A DNA stretch of 64,000 nucleotides from Kalaharituber pfeilii (Eukaryota; Ascomycota; Pezizomycetes; Pezizales; Pezizaceae): contig WHUZ01000138.1 in the NCBI GenBank assembly GCA_015179045.1, forward strand, positions 39,565 through 103,564. The letters run 5' to 3'. Position numbers and translations under genes: made by a program. Each line of letters starts with the position of its first letter. Position 1 is the stretch's first letter. A model generated the notes under the pieces. The model saw nothing but the letters and a program-made list of their open reading frames with translations. It searched no databases and was not told the origin of the DNA. Below are positions 12,593-25,592 of the stretch, in pieces.

Positions 12593-15500
12593 TGGTGTGG
12601 CAGAAACACGATAGGCAAGCAAGGCCAGTCGCTTCCATTGTACAAGGGTTACAGTGCATGATGCCCCAGCAAGACATACATACCCGAATGGCACCATCCT
12701 ATTTCGAGCTGGCGCATGATAGTGCTGAAGATATTCGTTTCAGGTTCGATTTTTCATAGTTTGAAGTGCTACTCGCTGATAGTAACGTTCCACAGGAACG
12801 CTCAAGACCGCAGCAATGCCGGATCTTTGCAATTTATGGATAGCCCTAATCGTGTCATACCCTGTAGTTTATGCGCAGCCCTCATTCGCATAATTGGATG
12901 GATTTAGCCATCAAACTACTCCATGAGAAGTCAACAGATATTTGACAGATGTTTCCCGTATACATTCAATTCCAGTCAGTGATGTTTTTACTTACCCAAA
13001 TATCTCATTAAGAGGGCTAGCTAAAGGGACTGTACTAGGTCAGTTCGTAAACCCCACTTTGTTTAGAAGCCCTCTCCGGGACAGATTACAAGAGGAAAAA
13101 ATAATTTTCTGCGCCGATAGACCTGATATTTTACTGCTTTTGGCCAGTGCCCCGCACTGTGCGGTATAGCCTTGTCGACACGTGCGATGTAAGCGATGGG
13201 AATCCCGTTCAACGGGCAGTCGGATATCCGACCCTGATATTTTGCCATTAGGGTTTTATTATGGCTCATTGAAGGGGTGCACTGTAGCGTTGTCCTATTT
13301 GCAACGTCTGGTTGGCTCGGACAGGCTATCGCACTTCGATACGCTAGCTACAAACCAAACGCAGGCTACATTCGATATGCCAAAAAGCTACATAACTTTG
13401 AATAGGATACAATACAGTACACAAGAGTTCTTCTGCCAGAGTTCAGGTAGAGTATGCATCACCAGTAGTCTCGTAACTAGACTACACCACCAGCCCGGCC
13501 GCGCTCAAAAGGTGCGCTTTAAGGTCACATTTTAGTCTGGTTGGTCACACTTCGGTTGTTTAAACTACTCACAACCTCAAAGCTCCAAAGGCATTCATTA
13601 AAACTGCCTCAGATACTAAAATACGAGATTGGTTTATTCGGTATTACCTTCGCTCATGAGGGCCTGAATAAGATGATATCGGAAGATGCTTGTCCAATGG
13701 ACGTGGCGAGCGCTGATTGGAAGATCACAAGTCTCCATAACCCAAAACCTGTTTTACTTACCATGGTCAGCATTTTCACTGTGGCGGGTGTACTCGAGTA
13801 CACTGGTAAACAGAGTATGTAACAGAAGGGATGGGTGCCAAAAGACCAAGTATTGCCCGCCAGAAGAAAAACACTGACGATCACAATTAAATAGTTAATT
13901 TCTTCAATCACTATCTCTGAATTGACGCCACTTGCGAAACCTGGGCACAACAACGTAACGCTTGTCCGGGAGCTCTAGCATCACTAAGAATGACAAAAAG
14001 ATGGGAACCTCTCAGGCAGTTGCAATCGGCCCGACAAGTGACATCAGCCAAATATCCTGGGCAGTCACCGAGTTAGCCAGAATTGAACCGGGATCACAGA
14101 GACCGGTGCTTTGCTATAAATGGATAGGTTTCATTGGTGCGGCTGACGCTGAGCGGAACGGGAGAAAGCGATGATTGGAGGAGATTGCATCGATCGTCTG
14201 AAAGCTAGGGGGTAGTGTGTCTTTCAATTGATGCGTTGGCAATGGATGCAAGGATCCTATACCCAAACAGGCAACACCAACCTCTGGAACACCCAAAGTA
14301 CAGTACATGGAAGCGAGATAGGTGGGCTATTGCTGAATGGTTCGTTTTGCAAATCGCATTCAACTCCGGCAATTGCCTTTCGTATGCGCCCTCTATGGGG
14401 CAAAGAAAAGTGAGAAAGGGGTGGTGCTGAATGAACTTCCGTTCCAGGATATTCCTTACTTCTGCATTTTTTGTGCGACTTGAATAGCCTTTACTTAGAG
14501 TACCTTCCAAAGTTACATTTCCTAAGTACACTCATCTGAGTTTGTTTGGAAATGAGAACCCCTTCTCACCTTTCTTTGGCTTTACTGTCTACGAGGTAGG
14601 TAGATATTGTTAAAAATGCAAGGGTGAAGGATGGTGCAGGTATGCTTGTCAATGGAGATGGCTGCCTTCCCAGTCTTGTCTTACCTGCAACAAATACTGA
14701 CTTGTGATTGGCAATTGCTTCCCGCCGCAGCTTGCGATCACCGCTAGCTGCAGCTGCATCATGCAAGCGGTTAATATGCGAAGTGTGACGCAAAATGCAG
14801 CCTCGCCGCAGGGACCGTGCAGGATACGTGTTTATGGCCATCTCCAATCAACAATGCAGGAAATCCTCAACTTGACAGGATCGTCAGAGATCTTATCTGG
14901 TGCCATCCTCAACCACGGTGGCACGAGGTCCTGACTGCAATGGGAGCCTGCCGACGAGATCGTGCACTCAATCCTGTTTACAAATGAACATGTGTTTGTC
15001 GTCCCTTTAAACTTTCCGCATTCCAATGGTGCTATCAAAGGGTAAAGAACGAATACAATGGAAACAGAGGGAAACCTTATAACAAAAGAATAAGGGTTCA
15101 TAACCACTTTAGCATCGGAAACAGGAATAATCATATCCCGGTGAGATATCTCTAAGTACTTGACACGCTTTTAACTTGCACCCATTGGGAACATTGGGGC
15201 GAATGGAGTGCATGTGGGATAATAAATCAACCACAGGAAACAGTGCCCCAAATCCCAGCGCAAACAGGCCGGTTCCAGGTTTGCTTGTGTTGACATTGTG
15301 ACATTGCGCACCATCGTTAATGGTTGGAACCAGAGCGTAAGGTTGCAGTGCATACTGCATCAACCAGATTACGAGGGCGCCAGAGAAGATGAAGGGTACT
15401 TGTCTCAGGCACGGTGATTCCAGAAGGTGGCAGAGTGTAAGAGGCTGCTTAGTTACCTAATGTATACATTTCCAAGCCGACAGGGTAGCTTTGGAAATAC

Positions 15501-17804
15501 ACCTATGCGGAGGGTGGATCCGGGAGAGCTACGCGAATGTGCGTCCGTTGAAGCATGATTTCGTACGTTTGCGTGCGTCGTTTGCTAGGGGGCAAAAGAT
15601 AAGTGGTGTTTCGAAGTCCTAAATATGCTTGAGTAGCAACAAAGCCTGCAGAGCCTCCGTGTGGATCGAAGACACCGGTCGGTTAGGAGGATGTACGCTG
15701 CAATGTCGACAATGAAAGACAGCATAATCTCGATAAGACATCTGGTATTCCCTTCTGCACTCATATTTCTCCTATCCCACGGGGGTAAAGTTTGCTCCAA
15801 TGTTGGTTCCGATTCTGTCCGTTTGTATTCAGTTAAACAATTCATCGAGAGGCTTTATTACGGAGAGGCCTAGCGGGTAACACCAGCCGCGTGAATCGAA
15901 GAAGTTGCAAATTCACCGGCATTTGTTCGGAAAGATTTGTCCTTATTATTTTAGGTGCGGTTTTCGTGATGAGGCCGAGACACCTGCAATGAAGTTCATC
16001 CAAAGTTGCAGCTATCATGGTTCCCAAATAGAGACAACGTCTTTTGCACGTTTATCTCAATCAGATTGCATGTGTCTGACAATCCTTTGCAGATGAATTG
16101 CAAGCTACATACATTACATACATAACTTGGACTAGCCCGCAGCGTGCTTGTGATGCATATTGTTCGGGGTCGTCAAGCTCAAAGAAACTCTACTGATTGA
16201 TATTGTTGTTCAGACTTTACCCGCTATATCTTCATCTGTATGGGATTCCACTTTGCTGTAAGGAAGGATGCTTTTCTATTGAAGATGTATTTAAAACGGT
16301 TTTTTCTAATTCCGGGTATGTGTTTCGTTTGGGGTCTCCGAAGAGTGTTTGATAAAAGTTTGGCTTCCTCGGCTTTATGGTCGTCAGTTCCATTATACCG
16401 CTTTCTTGGTTACGAGACAACCGCTTTCTGTCCTCCAAGCCTCGGAGACTGCAATCTTTTGTGCACACTTCTGCCTAGAAGATATTTGCTTTCGTAATCC
16501 TGTTCACCACACAACCAGCGGACATAACTGCTGGAGTAGCGCTATGTCATTGGGTCGTCGGAGCAGGGTGTGGCGTAGTGGTGATGGGCCTTCCGGCTAC
16601 AGCCCACTCGGCATTGTCGCTCATTCGCTCCTTGCGAGTGCCTCCCACCTAGGACGAGTGTTTTTTCTTTCTTTTCTTGCCATTTCGCCCGCTTCGCAAT
16701 TTATTTTTAAACTGCACTCCCCTGTTTCCCTTTGCCAGCGCACACACCACCAACCGCAAGCCCGCAAGAGAAAAAAAGAAGCGACGCTAGTTTGGCCAAA
16801 AGCGGGTAAGCTGCCTCCACATCCTCTGGGGTGGGCTGCCTCCTTGCCTGCTATTTTCGCCTTCCACGATCTTGTGCTTCTCTTGTCACTGCCGCCGCTC
16901 CTTACCCTTTCCTAACACCGACCCGCACAGTTCTAGTACAAGAGGCGAGCGAGCGAAGCGCCGCAAGTGCAAATACAACAAAATAAAATAAAGATATTGA
17001 TGAAAAAACGCAGCACCCTTACTGATAGCTCGGACAGAACCCCCAGAAACCTCGTCGTTCTCCAAGACTTTTTTTTTCTTCTTTCTTTCTTTTTCTTTCT
17101 TTTTTTTTTTTTTCAAACCTCTCTCTCTGGCTCTTGATCGATAGTGCTGTATCCACCAACCAGCGGCTCGGTCAACCAACACCCTGCCGGAAACTGACCA
17201 ATCCCCCGCCCCCGACCACCCGCTCCAGCGCTGCGCTGGCTGTATTGTGTAATATCGTATCAGAAAGCTTGTCGTTCGCGATTGAGTGATTGAATGCTGT
17301 TCGGGAGTGTTGTCGTGAGTTTTTTTCGCACGTAGAGCATGTTCGGAGCGCGAGGGGGTGGGGGGATTATGGGCTCAGCTGTCCACCGTGGACACCGTTG
17401 GAGCCTCTCTGGGGGTGCGAGCTGCGTGCGCAGGCTTTGCTACTGGAGTAGTGATGGTGGAGTGCAGTACCTGCCCACCAGCATGAGCAAACAGCTATCC
17501 CAAGAGCCCTTGCGCTGTGTGTGACATTGGGGGCAGCTCCAGCGGCGGCGGGTCTGCTGCTGTCAACCTCCGCTTACCTCCATTGCCCTCGGCGGGCGAC
17601 GTCCTGCTTTCCTGCCCTCCTGCGGCCCATTTCGCACGCTGGGCAGGGCATCGCTCATTCGGCGCCGCTTCCACCACTCCACATATCCATTACCTTACCT
17701 TCACCACCCCTGGCGAGAAAAATCCCATTGCCCAGCCTCTACTCTATCCACACTCGGGATCCAGCCTCTTTCCTGCCTCCTCCTTTTCTCTCTCCATCCA
17801 TCCC

Positions 17805-17880
17805 CCTCCCCCGTCCCTCCCCCCCCCTCCTCCCCCTCCCCCCCTCCCCCCTCGCCCCTCCCACCCCCCCCCCCCCTCCA
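17805..17880. repeat. Polypyrimidine (C-rich) tract upstream of stuA
   Basis: About 75 nt almost entirely C and T on the stuA sense strand, including a C run just before 17876. The complementary strand has several G runs, so it could form triplex or quadruplex structures. Apparent proline-rich frames across it are composition artefacts. Confidence 0.85.
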
Positions 17881-18209
17881 CCGCAACACCTCAAACCTTC
17901 AAGGCCATCCGACCATTGTGTGCTGCTGCTGCTGCTTGCTGCTTGCTGCACCGCTGCACCGCTGCTGCGCGCTACTCCCTGCAAGTGCGCTCCCCGTCCC
18001 GCAGCGACTCGTAAAACTCTACAGTCACCCTCTTCAACCTCTTTCGAACCTCTCGCTCTCCCTCTCACCTCTCTCTCTGTCACAGGATTCCCACTCCCTA
18101 ATTTCCCTTCTCCTGCCAATCCACCATTCTCCCCTCCGCCTTGCCACTATCGGGCGCCTGTTGGTCACCTCGTCAACGCCTGAAATTGAATAGAGGTGGG
18201 ATATTAAAG

Positions 18210-18275
18210 AGAAAAAAAAAAAAGAAAAGGGAAAAAAAAAAAAAAAAAGAAGAAAAAAAAAAACAAAAAAAAAAC
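18210..18275. repeat. A-rich tract
   Basis: About 65 nt of nearly pure A broken by a few G and C, on the stuA sense strand in the presumed leader or promoter. I saw no flanking direct repeat. Confidence 0.85.
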
Positions 18276-19826
18276 TGAAAACTAAAAGATACCCTCCAAG
18301 CACACAGGCATTAGCTCCCCCCACAATCGAACAAACTTAGCCTGTCCCACAACCACAATACAATAAAAAGTGATCCCGTTGAAAGTGACTGTCTTCACGG
18401 CCAGTCACTGGTGCCTGAGCTTTCCTTGTGAGAATAGAAGGGTAAAAGAAAGTGAGGATTGTTCTGAACGAACGATACGAAGGAAACGATATAGTAAGAT
18501 CACGCTTCTGTAGCAATTGGAGTTGTGCATTGCTTACGGCCCTCCGCCCCCACCCCGCCTCTCAGCCAGTTCACGACTTGATACGACCGCAAACGACCAT
18601 AGTTACGGACATCATCCAGTAAAGAAACGTCTTTCCTTTCTTTCATTACTTTGACGACTGCCTTCGACGAAACCGCAAACCCACGCATTGCTGGACAAAA
18701 CTTTTTTGAGGCAAAAAAAAAAAAAAAAAGGAAATAGGTCACAACAGGGCCTCGCATTGAGGAGCAATTCACTGCTGCCCACGCATCGGATTGTCTGCCT
18801 CTGTGCACCTACCTACCTAGTCGGTTAAAGCTTGCCCACCCACACTCCCTCAGCTCTCCAGTCGTCGTCCATTGCCGTCGACTCGAGCTACCCAGGCCTG
18901 CGTTTTCCTTGAATCTTGCACCACGTTGGATCTTGCAGCAGGGTACCACATCCATACCCTACCAAGTACCTCACATCCGCCGACACTTCTAGTCCTTATA
19001 GTTTGCAACTACATCTGTACTGCTTTACATCGTACATCCTGCCTGCACTGAATACCCGCACCATACCGGCATCTGGCGTTTTGCTCTACTGACCCCTCTC
19101 CTCTCCCTCCTTCCCTCCCCTCCCTCCCCTCCAAAGTGTGCCTGCTATAATTGAGCAAGTGGATATACATCTCGATTCCACGCCCGTGCCGGCTTCATCA
19201 GTCTTGTTAGTTGTTTGGTCTCTAGCAGAAGACTTGGATATCCCATCAGTCTTGTTCTCCCCGCGATAATTAACGCAGGAATTTGATTGAGGTTCATCTC
19301 GTAAGAAACAAATACGAAACGGAGGAAATCTCTGAGCAAGCTCTTGTCCGTGATACGACAACGCGCTGTGAAAGACTCTCTCCATCGCCTACACCGTCAT
19401 TATTCTGGTTCATCTTACCATATCTCCTTTTTTTTTCCTGCTCGCCTACCTTGCGTGGACGTAGCGGATACCAAATTCTCAGAATTGACCGCTTCCGATA
19501 TCCGCTTCATCAGATCTCCTTGTCGGCCCTCTGAAGCAGCGGCTCTATCACTTCGGCTGAGGTGTTCTTAATTGCAACAGTCTCGACCAATAACCATCCC
19601 GCCTCTCGACTATTCAGGTTCCACTGTAGTCGCATTTCAAGAAAAAGAGAGAGAAAAAAACCCTATCCTTTAAGACTCCACTCCCCACCCACTATCCAAG
19701 CTGGAGCTCCCTTCATTATCCCAGGTTCATACCCGACCTTCACTGGAACTGTTTGGCGGTAACGGCTATTTTAATTCTCACTACACCCCCCAGCCCCAGC
19801 AAGTGCCACGCCTTCAAACCACCATT

Positions 19827-20852
19827 ATGTCCTCGGACAAACCTCCCTCACTTCCAATCCCTACACCTCCAGCGAATTCCACAACTTCATCACCTCGAAC
19901 TGGAGGCACCTCCATACTAAACGGCACTGCATCCAATCCCGGGGCACGAGGTGGTGCACAGAACCCAGCGAAAGTCAAAACTGACTTGAACCAATCAGCA
20001 AACACAAACTCTTCCATGCAACAATCACACGTACTACCACATCCTACCATGTCATCACAGCCACACAATCAATACTCCTCATCCCCCCACAATCCAACAC
20101 CCACTGGCCAGTACGGGTATGGTAGTGAGTATAGTAGTCAAGGTTATGCAGTGGGTGTCCCATTAGATTTCCCCGGGCAACATCATCTCTCTCAACCTCA
20201 ACAGCCATCTCCACAGACTGCAACTTCTAGCAACAGCCTCACTCACTATCAAGCACACTCGCATGCCATGCAACCATATCCAACTCCCCATCCTCATCAG
20301 CCCTACCCGTTTCATTTCCCCACTCCAAACGGTGTCTCATCACCGTCTGGTCAACCCGGGATGCCAGGCTCAATGCCAGGCCAAATGGGTATCTTACCCC
20401 TTCCTGCAAATTCTGGAATGACTCCTGCTCCTTCTCTTACATCCGTTCCGCCTCCTGGGTCTCAGACAAGCCCACAGTCTGGTGGCCCGGGTGGTTCATA
20501 CAATGGAGGCCATCATTTTGATACCACCGGGCAAATTGCCCCTCCAGGGATGAAACCGAGGGTGACAGCTACTCTATGGGAGGATGAAGGAAGTTTGTGT
20601 TTTCAGGTTGAAGCCAAGGGTGTCTGTGTTGCCCGACGTGAAGGTCTGTTTATTCTACAATACCTAGCATTTATGCCATGACATCAAGTCCTAAACTTAC
20701 AGTACCTGGATTAGACAACCATATGATTAATGGGACGAAGTTGTTGAATGTTGCTGGGATGACTAGAGGCCGTCGAGATGGTATATTGAAGAGTGAGAAG
20801 GTTAGGCATGTCGTAAAGATTGGACCAATGCATCTTAAGGGAGTTTGGTGAG

Positions 20853-20892
<40 letters not shown>

Positions 20893-22578
20893 CCCCAATC
20901 TTGTTTAGTCAATTTTTGCGCAATCCCCGTATGCAAAGCATCTTTGCATGTATCCTCGGGCTTATCCTACGCATTTATGCAATTCTTCTATTGACACTCG
21001 AAGGATACTTCTCAGCTAATTGACTTCCACGCATGTTTCACATTTACTCGTAAAATGGTTCGCTAACAGACTTGATCTCTCTCTAGGATTCCATTTGAGA
21101 GGGCGTTAGATTTTGCAAACAAGGAGAAAATTACCGAGTTGTTGTATCCTCTATTCGTCCATAACATTGGTGCCCTGCTTTATCATCCTACGAATACTAG
21201 TCGTACAAATGCAGTCATGGCCGCCGCGAATCGAAAGTTCGAACCACCTGTCATTAGAAGGAACCCCTCCGAACTTGTACCTTCGTCGCAACATCCTCCT
21301 CTCCATGCGATGAGTTCAATTGGGCATATCTCTCCTCATTCGACCCTGGCGCCACACCCTCAGATGCGTCCAGAAATGTCCCGTGCAATTACATTCCCTA
21401 CTCCACCATCGAGCGCCTCCGATAATCCATATTGGGGCCAATCGGGAATGATGCCCAATTCTGGGACGCAACCTTTGGCCATTGATACTGTGATCAACAG
21501 TTCTCGCTCGATGCCGACTACGCCAGCAACAACGCCCCCAGGAAACCCCCTTGGTCAGCTTCAACAGTATCCAGGGAACAATTTTAATGAACCACGGTCA
21601 TCTCCGCTTTATGGGTCACAGCCCCAAAATATTTCCCAGAATAATGTTTCACAGCAAAATATGAACCGCTTTGGGCCGCCCTTACCGCAGCCACCGACTC
21701 ATTATATGAATCAGTCCCGTGATAGTAACATGCCCCCACCTACTACTCGTGGACAAAATGCTTCGAGACCTCCCTCAAGCCAAAATAATACGGATGGGCA
21801 GGTTAAAGATGAGAACGGGATTGTTGAAGAACAGACTGGTCTGGATGAGGACGAGCCGGAACCACAGGAAGAGGAGGCTGACCATGAAGCCGACCATGAC
21901 TACGAGTCGAATGTTCAGTATAGCAATGCCAACGCAAGAGGTTATTTCAATTCCGTCGAAACTCCTCATCTCTCCCCTGAGATGACGGGGAGCCCCAACC
22001 ATCAAGGGCCTGGCACTCCGAACCGTTCGGTCTACAACACTCCCAACGTCAATGTCCCCCGAAATATGGATAATGCTACGGGGTCAAATGGCAGGACTGC
22101 AAGCATGCCTCAACAGCAACAGTGGGTCTCGCAAAGTGGATATTCCACACCACCAAGGGGTGCGCCCAACAACAATGGAGTCCGCAATCCTCCTCCTGGA
22201 AGGAGTATCTACAATAGCATAATCAATGATGGCGCCGATCGTGGAGTAGAAGCCTCAAATGGCACCTCTAATGACACCTACGGGCAGCATAGCATGGGTG
22301 TTCCCGTTACTCCTCAGCAAACCCCAACCTTTGGGGGAATGAACAATTCGAATAAACGGATTCGGGAGATGGACGACCAGGAAGTGCAAGGTTCGAGGCC
22401 TTCTAGTAGGGGAGATGAAGAAAGAGGGGGAGAGGACTTGGGGAACAAAAGGAGAAAAGCGGCTCCACAGGCTAGCACGCAGGGAGCACCTGCCGTCAAT
22501 TTGGGTGCCTCGAACTTCGATAGTCGAGATGCGAGGAACCGCCCCCGCGCAGGTGTCACCCAGAGGCGTGCAAGGTGA
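19827..22578 (+). CDS. stuA: StuA, APSES-domain transcription factor
   Basis: StuA-family regulator of development and cell-pattern formation; it binds DNA through an APSES (KilA-N-like) domain and acts in the nucleus. Exons are 19827-20643, 20715-20847 and 21087-22578, giving 813 residues with a sum divisible by three. The order is a Pro/Ser/Gln-rich N-terminus, the APSES domain split over all three exons ([20 protein letters not shown], then [20 protein letters not shown], then [20 protein letters not shown]), and a long disordered tail. The tail contains [13 protein letters not shown], shared with Aspergillus StuA, and basic clusters near the end ([16 protein letters not shown]) that probably serve as the nuclear signal. 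The start is the first in-frame ATG, at 19827; the frame is open 24 bases further upstream with no earlier ATG. Intron 2 (20848-21086) holds a 38-T tract. Identity is very secure. Confidence 0.97.
20855..20892. repeat. Poly(T) tract (38 T) inside stuA intron 2
   Basis: 38 consecutive T begin 7 nt after the GTGAGT donor of stuA intron 2. The real intron ends at a TCTCTAG acceptor at 21086. I found no flanking direct repeat that would mark it as a retroposed poly(A) tail. Confidence 0.95.
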
Positions 22579-23740
22579 GCAGGCCACCAACGAATGAGCA
22601 GATTTATCATCAACGGAATATTCTGGAGGCGCCCTGAATTTTCCCTTGCCCCAATTTCTTTTTCACGGATTTCACGACAATTTCTCTTCTGTATCTGGGG
22701 TTTTTCGGAGAAATATAAAAGAATCTCTTACTTCTACCGCCGTCGGAATCTCATTATAGGATTAGGAATAATAAGTCTACAATGGATTCAATGGTTCTTT
22801 CGCTCACCAGCGACCTTATTGTTATTGGTGGGGCATTTACCGCTGAGATTCCTTATTTCTTGAGTACCATCTTATGTTTTTGTCGTCCAAGTCTTTTATT
22901 TTTATTTTTGTTTTTATTCACCTTTCTTATTCACTTTTCTCATTGAATGAACGATCTATCTTGCTGTTTCGCAAAAAAAAAAAAAAAACCATCCCATAGG
23001 ATTGGGTACGATGTGACGCAGCGATTTTTCCCTTCTCCATGCATGGCAGGCTTGCAGCGGCGATTGATTCGGGTTATATCAGCATTCTTTATGTATGGAC
23101 TGAGGGGTTACATCCATTATTAAGCTATTATGAAACCCATCCACTCAGAAGTTGCTTTCTTTCTGGTTATGAGTCTTCGCGTCCTTTTTCTATTTGGGTA
23201 TTTTAGTGTGTTTTCCATTGTCATGTCAATTGCAATTGGTTGTATTTCCTTTTTTTTATGGTGGATAGCCAACGCATGCATGCTGTTCCACTTAACGATT
23301 GTGCTGTTTCTCTTACCGTATACTGCTGACTACCCTTACTGCTTTGTGATGGCTATAACGAAACGATCTATTTATATCAGCGAAGTTTATACGTTATTTT
23401 TTTTTTTTTGCTTTCTTATTTGTTTCATGTCGGCCACTTGTCTGATCATCTGTGTTTTACGACTACCAGCTTTACTGCTTTTGCGTTGGACTTAAAAAAG
23501 GAACTTGGAATGTTAGTGCTTGGTATTTGTGTTTAGTATCTTGAGTGCTTTTCTCTCGTATTTCCTATTTTTACGTTTTACTTTCTACTCTTTTTTTCAC
23601 TTTTTCTTTAAGCTGTATGCCATTGACGTCTTTTTATCATAAAACTAGGGTGTGGTAACGTTCAAAGAATAAGGGTTTTAAATGGACATGGGATCTGGGG
23701 GAGTTGGGACATAATTGACGTGATAGTTTTTTTCTGGGTG

Positions 23741-23770
<30 letters not shown>
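23741..23770. repeat. Poly(A) tract (30 A)
   Basis: An uninterrupted 30-A run followed by GAAAGAAAAAA, about 1.2 kb past the stuA stop. No flanking direct repeat was seen. Confidence 0.95.
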
Positions 23771-23772
<2 letters not shown>

Positions 23773-24214
23773 AAGAAAAAAGGCGCTGGCACACACTTGG
23801 CACTGGGATATTGGCACTGGACAGGCGCGCGGGAATTTGAATATTGGGATCTGGGATTGGTTTAAGATTTTCTTGTGCCCAAACGGATAGGTATCGCTAT
23901 AAGGGCGGCCACTAAGGATGGTTTATGGGGCAAGGGGAGGGGAGCCAGTGGTGGGGATTGTGGGGGAGGCAGGGGTTAGTTAAACTGCGGGGGAATTTGT
24001 GGAAACTTGGGATTTGAGGATTTGGGAAATTTTCATGAGTTGCTCAACTTTACTTCCCATCTGTCTTTATTGTTATACTCTCATCTGACATTGATACTTC
24101 TTACTATACCATACCATCATACATCTCGTACGCTCGCTGTCTGACATACAAGATTTATATACCAAGGCAATTTAGTTAAGCCTGTTCCTACAAGCACGGG
24201 TGACGAGTTTGAAC

Positions 24215-24250
24215 TTTTTTTTTTTTTTTTTTCTTTTTTTTTTTTTTTTT
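24215..24250. repeat. Poly(T) tract, one interruption
   Basis: About 36 nt of T interrupted once by C, followed by a TCCCC-rich stretch, in gene-free DNA. Confidence 0.95.
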
Positions 24251-25502
24251 CTCCCCTTTTTCCCTCCCCTTTTTCCCTCCCGCCCATGCTTGTGGCTAGT
24301 GTTGAGTCGCTTCTTGGGTTTCCAAAGTCCATCTCGACTTTGTTGACATATGTGAAGGGGGACTGGGGGAACGTAGGGCGCCGGGAAAGGGGAGGGGTGG
24401 GTAGCTTTCCTTACTGTATTGTATGGAGCTCAGGTTTATATTTGTTTTTGATTTGGTAGGCTTTCTTGTTTTAAAAAGCACGAGACTATTTAAAAAGAAT
24501 ATAAAAGCATTTTCTTATTTCAAAAGCAAAAACAAAACAAAATGTGAGATGAGAATAGGAGGGTAATGGGAACAGAAAAATATCAAGATATGAAAAGAAG
24601 GTAAGAAAGCAAGCACGAATTCTCGGCCGGCCGGGGTTGTCCATAACTCGGGCCGGGATTTGCTTGAGAGGTTCGGGAGGGTAACGAAGGCTTGCTTGCT
24701 GCACAGAGTGGGGCGAGAGAGGGGCAAGAGAAAGGGGAGGGGATGAGGAATTACCTCGAGGCACGGGTGGGTGTGGGGGGCCCATGGAGCGGGGGTTTAT
24801 GCTTTTCTGAGGCTTACGGTGGATTTCCAAGAGTTGAACGTAAAAGAAAGCCCTGCGCCCTAAACTACAGTACGTCTACAGGTTTTACAAGGGAGTTTTG
24901 GGGAGTGTGAAAGCAATAAGCGTCATAGGATGGGGAAGGGGGCGGAGAGGGTTATTTGGGCAGCGGGTTTTGGTTTGGGGATTGGGTAGGGAAGGGTTGG
25001 AGCAAAAGTGCTTGTGAGTGTGTATGAGAGCTTCACTACATGTTCCATACTTGGTGCTATTGTTGTGGTGGGTCGTCTACCGCTCCCCACCGCACCGCAC
25101 AAACATCCAAACGAACATACATTACACCTCACCCCTCGTACAGCGCATCAAGCCAAGTATCAGGCATGTGTTATGTGTAAGATGTGTAAGATGTGTCTGT
25201 GTGTGGATGCGTGTCTGCCTACTGTACGGATGCACGCAACGCAGGGCCAATCATCCCAACCCAATCATGGACCAGCAGCCCCCATCCTTAGGCTCGAAGC
25301 AGACGTCCAATGGCAATGGCGTCGTCATCTGTCATCTGGTACTGAATGCGGATCTTGGTGTGGTGCGGGAGGTAGCACGTGCTGCGTGGAAACCACACCA
25401 GACTTGGGGATTAGGTCGGTACAGTGTGTGCTCCTACATGTCCAAAAGTATGGAATATGTATCCAAACCTTAGCAACCGGCATACATAGTGTCGATCATC
25501 TC

Positions 25503-25550
25503 TTTCCACTGTCAAATCGCCATAGCCTTCGAGGCGGCATGCGATTAATG

Positions 25551-25592
<42 letters not shown>

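Larger units (their letters stand above)
10337..16700. other. Gene-poor intergenic region
   Basis: About 6.4 kb in which no reading frame resembles a known protein and no splice pattern builds one. Open frames are short and lack biased composition. It is GC-richer near 10.4-11.3 kb, probably the BRCT gene promoter, and near-random beyond that. Small local repeats at 11701-11723 and 12561-12592 and a tRNA-like relic near 14060-14140 are noted separately. Confidence 0.55.
16700..19826 (+). promoter_or_regulatory. Presumed promoter and long leader of stuA
   Basis: The 3 kb before the stuA start codon is built of sense-strand pyrimidine-rich blocks: T/C tract 17065-17117, C-rich tract about 17805-17880, and A-rich tract 18210-18275. 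Several ATGs lie in it with only short or low-complexity frames behind them. Aspergillus stuA is known to have a long leader with small upstream frames, and this composition would suit a similar arrangement. The transcription start cannot be placed from sequence alone. Confidence 0.45.
22579..25500. other. 3' flank of stuA and gene-free DNA
   Basis: T-rich DNA consistent with a long 3' UTR (22579 to about 24100), then mixed sequence. It contains A or T homopolymers at about 22973-22988, 23741-23770 and 24215-24250 and a stretch with repeated TTGGCACTGG near 23807-23830. No open frame has credible coding character on either strand. Confidence 0.55.

Noticed and set aside
17521..18183. 220-codon Pro/Ser-rich frame before stuA
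   Set aside because: Produced by the C-rich polypyrimidine tract; equally long frames exist in the other phases and no domain is visible.
23741..23770. Poly(A) tract as a second retroposon tail
   Set aside because: No direct repeat matching the sequence after the A run was found upstream, unlike the element at 25503-25601. The tracts at 20855, 24215 and 54271 also failed this test.
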